Made by a program: the position numbers and the translations under genes
Assembly: GCF_003333325.1 (NCBI RefSeq)
Contig: NZ_QOLC01000051.1
Span: 1 to 64,000 of the forward strand
DNA length: 64,000 bases
Reading direction: 5' to 3'
From: Candidatus Ulvibacter alkanivorans
GTDB taxonomy: Bacteria > Bacteroidota > Bacteroidia > Flavobacteriales > Flavobacteriaceae
In this document: positions 9,599 through 18,280 of the stretch, piece after piece
Layout of the letters: each line of letters opens with the position of its first letter
Numbering within the stretch: the stretch's first letter is position 1
Notes under the pieces: model-generated
The model's database searches: none
What the model was told of the DNA's origin: nothing
The model's input: only the letters and a program-made list of their open reading frames with translations

Positions 9599-10959
9599 CT
9601 TACAAAGGCACTATACCCTGTGATCGCACGACCAACGATCAATGAGTTGATCTCCTTGGTGCCCTCATAACTGTAAATAGCTTCAGCATCGGCAACAAAT
9701 CTAGCGACATCGTAATCGAGTAATATACCGTTGCCACCCATTACCTCGCGGGCGCGACTTACAACATCTCGAGTTCGCATGCTACAAAATACTTTAGCCA
9801 GTGAGGCATGCTCATCGGTTAGCAACTTTTGGTCCTGTAATTCTGAAAGTCTAAAGCAAAGTGTTTGCATTGCTGTTAGATTGGCAACCATTTCTACCAA
9901 ATGATTTTGAATTAATTGGAATGAGGCTATGGGTCTTCCAAACTGCTCGCGTTTCTTGGTGTATTTTAAGGCACTTTCATAGGCCCCTCGAGAACAACCA
10001 ACCGCTTGCCACGCCACGGCTGCACGAGTCATTTTTAGTACTTTGGCGGTATCTTTAAACGATTCACATTTTTGAAGTCGATCGCTTTCGGGGACGCGAC
10101 AGTTGGTCATAGTGATCAAGGCATTTTGCACGGTGCGTAATGCCATTTTATCTTCCATTTTTTCAGCCTTAAACCCGGGATTCCCTTTTCGCACTAAGAA
10201 TCCTTTAACTTGGTCGCTGGCTTCATCTCGCGCCCAAATAACGGTCACATCACTAAAGGTTGCATTTCCTATCCACTTTTTTTGACCGTTAAGCACCCAT
10301 TCATCACCCTCTTGTCGGCATGTAGTACCTAATCCCCCGGCAACGGCAGAACCTACTTCGGGCTCGGTAAGACCGAAGGCACCGATAACCTCCATACGTT
10401 GCATCTTTGGCAACCACTCTTGTTTTTGAGCTTCGCTACCACACACGTAGATAGAGCCCATGGCTAAGCCACTATGTACCCCAAAGAAGGTGGAGATCGA
10501 CACATCGATACGTGCTAATTCCATGGCGATGATACCTTCCATTAAAAAGGTTTGTTGGGTGGGTCCTACACCGTCGTACGCAATACCGCAGATATCTAAT
10601 TTTGCCATCTTCGGAATAATCTCGAAGGGAAATTCGGCTCTGTTCCAATACTTGTTGGCAATAGGTTTTACTTCATCTTCCATAAAGTTGCGAACTTTTA
10701 ACTGAAGCTCACGTTGTTCCGGACTTAATTTCAGACTAAGATCGTAAAAGTCCCCATCGATGGGCGGTAACTTGTGTTGTCCTTTCTTGCCTTGACTTTT
10801 AAGCATTTTCATCAATCCTTTTAGTTGACGATCGTCAAGTTCACCTACTGCCGCCATTACTTCCGGCAGGTCAATTTTTTCTGAGATCTTTCCGAGGGCA
10901 TCCAGATCCACATCACGCATTAATGCAATAGTTTGTTTTATTTTTTTAAACAATGACAT
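9595..10959 (-). CDS. Acyl-CoA dehydrogenase, glutaryl-CoA dehydrogenase-like
   Basis: The product has 454 residues, a FAD-dependent acyl-CoA dehydrogenase. An extra N-terminal segment of about 70 residues (KKIKQTIALM...) precedes the usual fold. The FAD/substrate region GAFGLTEPEVGSAV and the C-terminal YEGTKEINSLIVGRAITG are clear; the Glu of YEGT is the expected catalytic base. That last motif is closest to glutaryl-CoA dehydrogenase, which also decarboxylates. Membership of the superfamily is firm, the exact substrate is not. It is convergent with the aldo/keto reductase gene. Confidence 0.88.
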   Translation of the reverse strand: MSLFKKIKQTIALMRDVDLDALGKISEKIDLPEVMAAVGELDDRQLKGLMKMLKSQGKKGQHKLPPIDGDFYDLSLKLSPEQRELQLKVRNFMEDEVKPIANKYWNRAEFPFEIIPKMAKLDICGIAYDGVGPTQQTFLMEGIIAMELARIDVSISTFFGVHSGLAMGSIYVCGSEAQKQEWLPKMQRMEVIGAFGLTEPEVGSAVAGGLGTTCRQEGDEWVLNGQKKWIGNATFSDVTVIWARDEASDQVKGFLVRKGNPGFKAEKMEDKMALRTVQNALITMTNCRVPESDRLQKCESFKDTAKVLKMTRAAVAWQAVGCSRGAYESALKYTKKREQFGRPIASFQLIQNHLVEMVANLTAMQTLCFRLSELQDQKLLTDEHASLAKVFCSMRTRDVVSRAREVMGGNGILLDYDVARFVADAEAIYSYEGTKEINSLIVGRAITGYSAFVS

Positions 10960-11023
10960 AACAGCTATTTTAGTTGATTACTAAAGGTAACTGCTCTTGT
11001 TGTTATTGATACACAAAGAAGTG

Positions 11024-12157
11024 TTAATTTGATGGAACTGGTGAAAGTAAGGATGTGTAAATAAACCCCTTAATAGCAGTAGTTGTGCTTATGTGATACC
11101 AATTCTGGTGTTTCCCTAAGATGAAAACCGTATCATTTTTTGGTAAAGAGGCCAATTGCTCGAAGCCAGTCGCCGGTCCGCTACGTAACTCCGATTTGTT
11201 CTTAAGAACGGTGCCTTTGCTTTCATTGAAAGGTGAATCTACTTCCGGGATTTCGGTCATTTTTATATAGGGCAACGGATTTACCGCTCCTGTATACCCT
11301 TTGTAAATGCCGAAATGAAGATGCGGTTTGGTGGTAACAGCGTTACCCGAATTCCCAACGAAACCTAAGGTATCACCGGTCTTCACTCTAAGTCCGTTAG
11401 TAGCGACAATACTGTCTAAGTGCGCATAATATAAGGACTTGCCAAACAAACCATCGCGCAGCCAGACTTGTTTGCCTCCCTTACCCCGTTCGCCCACCGA
11501 GGAGATTCTTCCATCGGTGACCGCGACTACCGGAGTACCGCGTTCGGCAAAAATATCGACTCCTTCGTGAAATCGTTTACCGCCTTCACGCGAATCGCCC
11601 CAGACGCTTTGAATGCTACTGTTATCTACGCCGCTAACAGGAAATTGATATACCGGCTTGGTATAAATTTTCAGAATATAGGAACCACTCACCCTTATTT
11701 CAGGTTGTACAGTGATCTTATAAGTGGTATACTCTTCGATCTCGTGAATGAGTTCTTGTGAATCGGGTTCTGAACTTTTAAGTAATTTTAGTTCTGTAAT
11801 CGAATCGTTTACTGTTTGGAATAGATCGATAAAAACTCGAAGTGAATCGGGACTTGTAGTGGTTTCCACAAACAATCGCTGTCCTTCTACTAATTGGACG
11901 TTATAACTATGAACCAGTTGTTTTTCCGAGGTAAAAACTCCGCTTTCTGAATATGGCAACGTAATTTGAAGACTGTCTTGTAGGGCTATATCAAAAGTCT
12001 GATTCCAAGAAATAAACAGAGAATCTTCTTTACTAAATTCACGTGCATACACTTCTCTTGCCGACGGCTTGGTGACGACATCGGCTGCCTTTTGGATCTG
12101 ATTACATCCGGAAGTGATAATAATTAGACAAAGAAAACAGAGGTGCAGCGGTTTCAT
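11024..12157 (-). CDS. M23 peptidase lipoprotein with SH3-like domain
   Basis: Starting at ATG 12157 gives 377 residues with a lipoprotein signal ending in ITSGC; an ATG 30 nt further upstream would put ten residues before the signal. The M23 (LytM) domain lies in the centre: FHEGVDIFAERGTPV supplies the first zinc His and Asp, and HLHFGIY supplies the C-terminal H-x-H. A bacterial SH3-like domain follows (LRSGPATGFEQLASLPKND). It is predicted to cut or bind peptidoglycan peptides in the periplasm. radA lies upstream on the same strand, about 60 nt away. Confidence 0.87.
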   Translation of the reverse strand: MKPLHLCFLCLIIITSGCNQIQKAADVVTKPSAREVYAREFSKEDSLFISWNQTFDIALQDSLQITLPYSESGVFTSEKQLVHSYNVQLVEGQRLFVETTTSPDSLRVFIDLFQTVNDSITELKLLKSSEPDSQELIHEIEEYTTYKITVQPEIRVSGSYILKIYTKPVYQFPVSGVDNSSIQSVWGDSREGGKRFHEGVDIFAERGTPVVAVTDGRISSVGERGKGGKQVWLRDGLFGKSLYYAHLDSIVATNGLRVKTGDTLGFVGNSGNAVTTKPHLHFGIYKGYTGAVNPLPYIKMTEIPEVDSPFNESKGTVLKNKSELRSGPATGFEQLASLPKNDTVFILGKHQNWYHISTTTAIKGFIYTSLLSPVPSN

Positions 12158-12216
12158 AGCTACTAAAGATAACCCAAAATGTCGCAATAAAATGTTAGGG
12201 TGTTCCTTAAGAAGCG

Positions 12217-13575
12217 TTAAAACAAGTGGTGTACCACATCGTGCACTTTCGCTACCTTAATGATATTAATTGTGTATTGTTGTTTGGGCAGCTTACAATA
12301 TTTAGAGATTACAATATTGCTAAAACCAAGTTTTTCGGCTTCCAATATTCGCTGATCGACTCTCGTCACTGGGCGAATTTCACCTGCCAATCCAATTTCT
12401 GCAGCAAAACAGGTGGTTTTGTCGATCGCAATATCTATGTTCGAAGAGAGTACAGCAGCAACCACTGCTAAATCGATGGCTGGGTCGTCTACGGTAATTC
12501 CGCCTGTAATATTTAAAAAAACATCCTTGGCCCCTAGTTTAAATCCGGCGCGTTTTTCTAAAACTGCCAAGATCATATTGAGGCGTTTGGCATTGTAACC
12601 GGTGGCACTGCGTTGAGGGGTGCCGTAGACCGCGCTGCTCACCAAGGCTTGTATCTCGATCATCAACGGTCTCATACCTTCGAGTGTTGCCGAAATTGCG
12701 GTGCCACTTAGGTCTTCTTCATTCTTCGATATCAAGATCTCCGAAGGGTTGCTCACTTCTCGTAAGCCGCCGCCTTGCATTTCGTATATGCCCAATTCGT
12801 TGGTGCTTCCGAAGCGATTCTTATTTGCACGTAAAATACGATAGATATGATTCCTATCCCCTTCAAATTGTAGCACCGTATCGACCATATGTTCTAGAAT
12901 TTTAGGCCCGGCAATATGTCCGTCTTTGGTTATATGTCCAATCAAGATTACCGGAGTGCCTGTTTCTTTCGCAAATTTGATCAACTCGGTTGTAGTTTCA
13001 CGTATTTGTGAAATACTGCCTGCGCTACTCTCGATATAATCGGTATGTAAGGTTTGTATAGAATCGATCACCACGATATCGGGATGTATATCGGAAATAT
13101 TTCTAAAGATATCTTGGGTCTTGGTTTCGGTTAATATATAGCAGTGTTCGGCGTCTGGTTGGATTCTGTCGGCGCGCATTTTAATTTGCTGGGCGCTTTC
13201 CTCACCGGATATATATAGGGTTTTATAAGGCAATTGTAAGGCAACCTGTAACATCAAAGTGCTTTTTCCAATGCCCGGTTCGCCGCCTAATAAGGTTAAT
13301 GACCCCGGTACCAGTCCGCCACCCAAGACTCGGTTCAATTCATTGTTCTTGGTGTTGAGACGTGCCTCCGATTGGTAGGAGATCTCTGAGATCTTTTGAG
13401 GTTTAGCTGCTCTTTTTGGGGTTGCTTCGGAAGTGTTCCAGCTCTTTTTTTCAGCTTTTTGAATTACTTCTTCGGCAATGGTATTCCACTCTTTACAGGA
13501 AGTACATTGGCCTTGCCATTTTGAGAATTGCGCTCCGCAATTCTGACAGAAGAATGTGGTTTTGGTCTTAGCCAT
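12217..13575 (-). CDS. radA: DNA repair protein RadA
   Basis: The product has 452 residues. The N-terminal zinc finger uses Cys10, Cys13, Cys24 and Cys27. The RecA-like ATPase has a Walker A motif GGEPGIGKST near residue 95 and the RadA-specific KNRFGSTNE near 252. The C-terminal third is the Lon-protease-like domain (LNITGGITVDDPAIDLAV). RadA drives branch migration of recombination intermediates. No damage has occurred to any motif. Confidence 0.96.
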   Translation of the reverse strand: MAKTKTTFFCQNCGAQFSKWQGQCTSCKEWNTIAEEVIQKAEKKSWNTSEATPKRAAKPQKISEISYQSEARLNTKNNELNRVLGGGLVPGSLTLLGGEPGIGKSTLMLQVALQLPYKTLYISGEESAQQIKMRADRIQPDAEHCYILTETKTQDIFRNISDIHPDIVVIDSIQTLHTDYIESSAGSISQIRETTTELIKFAKETGTPVILIGHITKDGHIAGPKILEHMVDTVLQFEGDRNHIYRILRANKNRFGSTNELGIYEMQGGGLREVSNPSEILISKNEEDLSGTAISATLEGMRPLMIEIQALVSSAVYGTPQRSATGYNAKRLNMILAVLEKRAGFKLGAKDVFLNITGGITVDDPAIDLAVVAAVLSSNIDIAIDKTTCFAAEIGLAGEIRPVTRVDQRILEAEKLGFSNIVISKYCKLPKQQYTINIIKVAKVHDVVHHLF

Positions 13576-13703
13576 AGGACTGCTAAATTATAAATAATTG
13601 ATGGGAATGTAGCACGATTCTTCAGTAATAAAAGTAACAAATAATAAGTTGTTCTAAAGTGAACAATTTTGAAATTTTATTGAAAAATACGTTTTTCTAC
13701 GTA

Positions 13704-13734
13704 TTGAATATTTAGTGGTTGTGTGTTACATTTG
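13704..13734 (+). promoter_or_regulatory. Bacteroidetes promoter in front of a gene-free transcript
   Basis: TTG at 13704-13706, a 20-nt spacer and TACATTTG at 13727-13734 match the TTG-N17-23-TAnnTTTG consensus exactly. No ORF of any length worth calling follows on this strand before the hairpin at 13791-13820. Confidence 0.65.
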
Positions 13735-13739
13735 AGGTT

Positions 13740-13826
13740 CTAAGAGCAAAAATAAAGGTTAAGATTTAGGGAGAAAATTTAACCATAAAGAACCCTCTAA
13801 AATTCATTTTTTAGAGGGTTTGTTCA
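13740..13826 (+). ncRNA. Candidate small RNA (about 85 nt)
   Basis: Transcription from the promoter just upstream should start near 13740. The predicted RNA folds into two hairpins. The first pairs GGTTAA-G-ATTT (13757-13767, one bulged G) with AAATTTAACC (13775-13784) around a 7-nt loop. The second is a 12-bp stem (13791-13802 with 13809-13820), followed by TTTG and an AT-rich tail. The second hairpin can also terminate the convergent esterase gene, which is the main competing explanation. I know of no named RNA family that it matches. Confidence 0.5.
13791..13824. terminator. Hairpin terminator, probably bidirectional
   Basis: A perfect stem of 12 bp (AACCCTCTAAAA with its complement) has a 6-nt loop at 13803-13808. 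It lies 19 nt beyond the stop of the minus-strand esterase gene and 55 nt downstream of the predicted plus-strand RNA start. The T tracts are short on both sides. Confidence 0.65.
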
Positions 13827-13842
13827 TTTATAAAGATTTCTT

Positions 13843-14991
13843 CTAATAGCCAAAATCGGTTTTGATCTTGTCGGCCCGGTCTAGCATGAGATCGATAGTA
13901 ATAAAATCGACTTCTTCCTTGTCGAATGCACCTTGAAAAGTTCGCATTGCTTTTTTGGGATCACCGGTCTCTTCGTAATACCGTCCTAAATAATAATCAC
14001 CGAGCACGGTATCTGGATAATCGCGTTTTGCCATAGTGGCGATTTCGCGTAAGGACTCCCATTGTTTTTTCTTTTCTGAAGCGGTTGCGGTAGCAATATA
14101 ATCGTTGACACGTATCGGATTTGTCAATCCGAAGAGATTCTCTATGGTAGCGTATTTATCGATAAGGTATTGCGAAATTGGGGTGTCCAGCTTTAATAGA
14201 ACGTCGTTGTATTCTTGTTTACTAATGGGTCGATACACAGAGAATATCTTCTCCATGGCATTTGGGATCCCTCGCCCAACCAAGGAGTAATGGGTAGCTC
14301 CCGGAAAATTATCGTACGAATAATTAAAAGTGTCGCTTTCGAGTCCGGCCAATCCTTTATTAAGCTCTTCACTTATTTCCATTAGATCTTTAATGTCGTC
14401 GGTTCCGGTAGCCAGATAATAAAAGATCTTGCTTTCAATTTCCGGTACACGTTGCGGTAGGCGTTCTGTCATCATAGGCGCGAGATCGGGACTAAAATTG
14501 ATATAACCGTTAAATAATGGTGGGTCTTTGAATAGATAGTAGTTTATAAAGTTAGCCGTAAAATCATGTCCAATAGCGATAATAAATTTTGCGGTTCGAT
14601 AGGAGTTATCGATATATGGGATCAATTCTAATCCAATAAACTCGAAGAAATCGGCGCCTTTATCGGCCGGTAAAAAGTTGGTGTCATCGTATTCGCAATC
14701 TTCATAGCGTTTATCGCCTTGCATGATTCCAACAACGATAGATTCGGGCATGTCTTCCCAATAACTGAAATAATCTACATTTCCTGCTACCGGTTCAAAC
14801 AGGTAATCGGCGTCTAGCACCAATACGATAGGGTATACTTTTTCAGGATTTGCGTCGTAATTTCGGGGAAGTTGAATTTTCAACCTTCGACTTTCGCCTA
14901 ATTTTGAAGAATTGAACTCTTCATAAATTATTTGAGCCGAAGCGGATATACTAAACAAGAAACAAACAGTGAGCAGTAAGATTTTTTTCAT
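13843..14991 (-). CDS. Esterase-D-like alpha/beta hydrolase lacking the nucleophile Ser
   Basis: The product has 382 residues with a signal peptide ending in ASA/Q at about residue 20, so it is periplasmic or exported. Residues of about 25-270 look like the putative esterase family (SRRLKIQLPRNY, PIVLVLDADYLF, then an elbow after YRTAKFIIAI). The elbow reads GHDFTA at 141-146, where active relatives have GHSxGG, so Asp143 replaces the nucleophile Ser. The C-terminal 70 residues contain a TPR-like helix pair (YYLGRYYEETGDPKKAMRTF). It may be a binding protein or pseudoenzyme. Expression is probably independent of the upstream panC-panD genes. Confidence 0.75.
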   Translation of the reverse strand: MKKILLLTVCFLFSISASAQIIYEEFNSSKLGESRRLKIQLPRNYDANPEKVYPIVLVLDADYLFEPVAGNVDYFSYWEDMPESIVVGIMQGDKRYEDCEYDDTNFLPADKGADFFEFIGLELIPYIDNSYRTAKFIIAIGHDFTANFINYYLFKDPPLFNGYINFSPDLAPMMTERLPQRVPEIESKIFYYLATGTDDIKDLMEISEELNKGLAGLESDTFNYSYDNFPGATHYSLVGRGIPNAMEKIFSVYRPISKQEYNDVLLKLDTPISQYLIDKYATIENLFGLTNPIRVNDYIATATASEKKKQWESLREIATMAKRDYPDTVLGDYYLGRYYEETGDPKKAMRTFQGAFDKEEVDFITIDLMLDRADKIKTDFGY

Positions 14992-15011
14992 GAGTAGGAT
15001 TTTTATGAAGC

Positions 15012-15040
15012 GAAAGATACTAAAATTTTAAAGCAGCAAA
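15012..15040 (-). promoter_or_regulatory. Putative promoter of the esterase-like gene
   Basis: On the minus strand TTTG (15040-15037), a 17-nt spacer and TATCTTTC (15019-15012) resemble the Bacteroidetes consensus with one mismatch (C for the last G). Confidence 0.4.
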
Positions 15041-15070
15041 TTCTTCCGAAGAAAAAAGCGTGACAATAAA

Positions 15071-16033
15071 TTACTTCGATCTATTATAGATAGGTAAAAA
15101 TAGAAATGACAACAGACCAAAGAACACAATGGAAGCAATATTAGAGGTCCAAACGATCCAACCAAAAGCCGTGCCGGTAGTTTCCGGAATACCAAAGACG
15201 AGGAGTATGCCCATAATTGCCGCAGGGTAGGTCCCGAATCCACTATTGGTAAAAGCAAAGGTGAAGCTTCCCACCACGAACGTAATTAAAATGGTGCCAA
15301 ATGCAATGTTCGACGTCTCCTCAAGCGCAAAAAGAGCAGTATAAAAAGACAGTAAATAAAGCCCCCAAATAATAAAGGTTTGAAGAATAAATGCGCCTTT
15401 CTTCTTCATGGTGAGTATGCTTAGCATTCCATCCTTTAACCCAAAAATGAACTTTTTAATCCGTTGATTAATATTCGATCTGGAGTACTTAACAAATATC
15501 CCAAAAAACAACGGCAACAGGACCATAATGGTTAAACCAACATAAAGCACATTAACCGGTATGACCTCTTTTAGGTAAACGAATAATTCGTCAAATCGCA
15601 TAAATAATGCAGCTACTGTAAAGATGAGTAAAAACAACAGATCGACCACTCGTTCTGAGATAATGGTGCCAAATCCTTTTTCGAATGGTACTTTCTCGTA
15701 TTTATCTAAGATGATTCCTCGGGTTACTTCTCCACTCTTAGGGATAAAAATATTCATAAAATAGGCGATGGAGATCGCCATAAAATTATTGGCCAATTTT
15801 GGAGTATATCCCAAGGGTGCAAGCATAAAATTCCATCGGTATGCTCTAAAAAAGTGACTGGTAACGCTTAATAGCACAGAGAGCAGCACAAAAATGTAGT
15901 TCGCATCTTTGAAATGCTTCTTTACCTCCTCGATCTGCTCGGGGGTAAACGAATTGTAGGTATACCAAATTAGAAAAATCCCCAACCCCAAGGGGATGGC
16001 AATCTTTAAGAACTTGGCGAGGGATTTGTTCAA
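15071..16033 (-). CDS. Flippase-like multi-pass membrane protein (LPG synthase TM family)
   Basis: The product has 320 residues with about eight hydrophobic segments and matches the UPF0104 / lysylphosphatidylglycerol synthase transmembrane family. Typical features are the N-terminal segment, SHFFRAYRWNFML, FIPKSGEVTRGIIL and the late FTNSGFGTYPAAI. It lacks the soluble aminoacyl-transfer domain, so it cannot make lysyl-lipids itself. Related proteins are thought to move lipids or lipid-linked substrates; the substrate here is unknown. It begins 1 nt after panD and belongs to the panC-panD operon. Confidence 0.85.
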   Translation of the reverse strand: MNKSLAKFLKIAIPLGLGIFLIWYTYNSFTPEQIEEVKKHFKDANYIFVLLSVLLSVTSHFFRAYRWNFMLAPLGYTPKLANNFMAISIAYFMNIFIPKSGEVTRGIILDKYEKVPFEKGFGTIISERVVDLLFLLIFTVAALFMRFDELFVYLKEVIPVNVLYVGLTIMVLLPLFFGIFVKYSRSNINQRIKKFIFGLKDGMLSILTMKKKGAFILQTFIIWGLYLLSFYTALFALEETSNIAFGTILITFVVGSFTFAFTNSGFGTYPAAIMGILLVFGIPETTGTAFGWIVWTSNIASIVFFGLLSFLFLPIYNRSK

Positions 16034-16034
16034 A

Positions 16035-16382
16035 TTAAGTTAGTAAATTATCATCGTTAGGAAATACCAAGGCAGGCTTAAAAGATTTTGCTGCTTCCAT
16101 TTCCATTATTGCATAGGTAATTAAAATAAGAATATCGCCTGGAGCTACTTTGCGTGCGGCGGCGCCATTTAGGGTGATCTCTCCACTTTTTCTAGGGCCT
16201 GGGATCGCATAGGTTTCAAGACGTTCGCCATTGTTGTTATTGACGATCTGCACCTTCTCTCCTTCAATTATATTTGCGGCATCCATAAGGTCTTCATCTA
16301 TGGTGATACTACCAATGTAGTTGAGATCGGCCCCTGTTACTTTAACTCTATGGATCTTAGATTTTACAACGTGTATTTGCAT
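16035..16382 (-). CDS. panD: Aspartate 1-decarboxylase proenzyme
   Basis: The product has 115 residues. It carries the self-cleavage site Gly24-Ser25 (NYIGSITID); Ser25 becomes the pyruvoyl group. The C-terminal half has the expected [12 protein letters not shown] loop. It makes beta-alanine from aspartate for pantothenate, which fits the adjoining panC 12 nt upstream. Confidence 0.96.
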   Translation of the reverse strand: MQIHVVKSKIHRVKVTGADLNYIGSITIDEDLMDAANIIEGEKVQIVNNNNGERLETYAIPGPRKSGEITLNGAAARKVAPGDILILITYAIMEMEAAKSFKPALVFPNDDNLLT

Positions 16383-16394
16383 GGGGCAAAGGTA

Positions 16395-17240
16395 TTAATT
16401 TAAGGCTATATTATCAATTAATCTTACGTCTCCTGCGAAGGCCGCAATAAATGCTCGATACTTGTTTCCTGATCGCCTGCGTTCAACCGTTTTTAAGGTC
16501 TCGGCATTTGCAATTTCGAAATACTCTAAAGACAGTACCGAACTATCGTTAAATTGTTCGGATACCCATTGGTTTATTTGGTCGATAGATTGCTTTTTAA
16601 ACCGTTCTTTTGCCTCGAACAAGGTCTTGGAGATTAGACCGGCGGCTTCAAATTGCGCTTTGGTAAGCCGTTTGTTTCGTGAACTCATGGCAAGACCATT
16701 GTTTTCTCGCACTATAGGACAGCCAACGATCTGCACCGGGAGTTTTTCAATTTGCACGAGTTTTTTTACAATTTGTAATTGTTGGTAGTCTTTTTCTCCA
16801 AAATAGGCCGCATCGGGTTGGACTATTCTGAATAAAATATTTAGCACCGTTCCCACGCCATCAAAATGACCCTGGCGATGCTTTCCTTCCATTTCATTGG
16901 CGATGCTTCCGAAGCGATACGTTTTAGCTACCACATGGTCGTTGTATAATACCGATGCTTCGGGAGCAAAGACGAACACTTTTCCTTGAAGGGTGTTAAG
17001 TAGATCGACGTCGACCTCTAACGTTCTGGGGTATTTGTCTAAATCGCCGGTGTTGTCGAATTGTGTCGGATTTACAAAAATGCTTACCACCACACAATCA
17101 TTGGCCTCTAAGGCGGTCTTTACCAAGGACAGATGTCCCGAATGCAAAGCCCCCATGGTGGGTACAAAACCAATTCTTTTATTCTTTCTAAAGGGGAGCA
17201 ACGCTTGAATTAACGATTCTCTCTTGGTATAAATACCCAT
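16395..17240 (-). CDS. panC: Pantothenate synthetase
   Basis: The product has 281 residues, the usual length. Conserved sites are FVPTMGALHSGHLSLV (ATP-binding HxGH-like motif), GHFDGVGTVL, FGEKDYQQL and the KMSKS-like AMSSRNKRL. It ligates pantoate and beta-alanine, the latter from PanD. It is divergent from the glycogen synthase-like gene. panB is not in the window. Confidence 0.96.
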   Translation of the reverse strand: MGIYTKRESLIQALLPFRKNKRIGFVPTMGALHSGHLSLVKTALEANDCVVVSIFVNPTQFDNTGDLDKYPRTLEVDVDLLNTLQGKVFVFAPEASVLYNDHVVAKTYRFGSIANEMEGKHRQGHFDGVGTVLNILFRIVQPDAAYFGEKDYQQLQIVKKLVQIEKLPVQIVGCPIVRENNGLAMSSRNKRLTKAQFEAAGLISKTLFEAKERFKKQSIDQINQWVSEQFNDSSVLSLEYFEIANAETLKTVERRRSGNKYRAFIAAFAGDVRLIDNIALN

Positions 17241-17299
17241 AAAAGTGAATTAACAGGAAGCAAAATTAATATATTCACGACAATCTTCATAAAATTTCG

Positions 17300-17307
17300 T
17301 AATTTTG
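17300..17307 (+). promoter_or_regulatory. Putative -7 element for the glycogen synthase-like gene
   Basis: TAATTTTG fits TAnnTTTG, 37 nt before the chosen ATG at 17345. A -33 TTG is not obvious. Confidence 0.4.
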
Positions 17308-17344
17308 CGTGTTTTTAATTTCAACGCCAATAAAGTACAGTTTT

Positions 17345-18154
17345 ATGAAAGATAAGAGAGTCTTGTATGTGTCATCTGAAGTAATTCCTTACCTGCCAGA
17401 GACCGAGATTTCTTCCATGTCGTTTGAAGCACCGCGAATGGTAAACAACAATAACGGGCAAATTCGAATTTTTATGCCTCGTTATGGTAATATTAATGAA
17501 CGCAGACATCAATTGCACGAAGTAATTCGTTTAAGTGGGATGAATTTGGTCATTAACGATCTTGATATGCCTTTAATTATCAAGGTGGCGTCTATTCCTA
17601 AGGAGCGTATGCAGGTGTATTTTATAGATAATGAAGACTACTTTAAGCGCAAAGCAACCTATGCCGATGAAGACGGGAATTTGTTCCCCGATAATGACGA
17701 GCGTGCTATTTTCTTTGCAAAAGGAGTGATCGAAACCGTAAAAAAATTGAATTGGTCACCCGATATCATTCACGTGCATGGTTGGTTAGCTTCTTTTTTA
17801 CCGTTATATCTTCGGAATTACTACGGAAACGAACCACTTTTTGAGAACAGTAAGATTGTCACTTCGGTGTATGGAACTGGTTTTGAAGGTGCCTTAGATG
17901 AAAAGGTCGTGGATAAGATCATGTTCGACGCTATCGATGAAGAAGCTGTTGCACACCTGAAGAATCCAAATTACGTGAACGTAATTAAAACGGCGGTCGA
18001 TAATAGTGATGCTGCGATTATTGCTTCCGAAGAAATCCCTGAAGAACTAGAGTCGTACTTAAACGATATCGATAAACCGGTGCTAAAATACCATACGCTA
18101 GATGAGACTGAAGAAGCCTATTTAGACTTCTATCAAACCAAAGTATTATCCTAA
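17345..18154 (+). CDS. Half-length glycogen/starch synthase (GT5 N-terminal domain only)
   Basis: The ATG at 17345 gives 269 residues beginning KDKRVLYVSSEV, the first strand of GT5 glycogen synthases; the frame extends 12 residues further upstream but without recognisable homology. The starch synthase catalytic region is visible (MPRYGNINERRHQLHEV, PDIIHVHGWLASFLPLY). Full-length enzymes are about 480 residues, and the second Rossmann domain that holds ADP-glucose is absent, with no remnant downstream. Whether it can transfer glucose is doubtful. Position next to panC and upstream of DUF4270 and glmS suggests a fixed arrangement rather than recent decay. Confidence 0.8.
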   Translation: MKDKRVLYVSSEVIPYLPETEISSMSFEAPRMVNNNNGQIRIFMPRYGNINERRHQLHEVIRLSGMNLVINDLDMPLIIKVASIPKERMQVYFIDNEDYFKRKATYADEDGNLFPDNDERAIFFAKGVIETVKKLNWSPDIIHVHGWLASFLPLYLRNYYGNEPLFENSKIVTSVYGTGFEGALDEKVVDKIMFDAIDEEAVAHLKNPNYVNVIKTAVDNSDAAIIASEEIPEELESYLNDIDKPVLKYHTLDETEEAYLDFYQTKVLS

Positions 18155-18280
18155 GGAGACAAATTTTCTTCAGTAATTTTGAAATAAAAGGGCATTAATT
18201 TCGTCCTTATTAACAATATCACCTCTTTTATAAAATAAACACCTTGTTTTAAGGTTATAAGAAAGCTAATAGAACATTTA

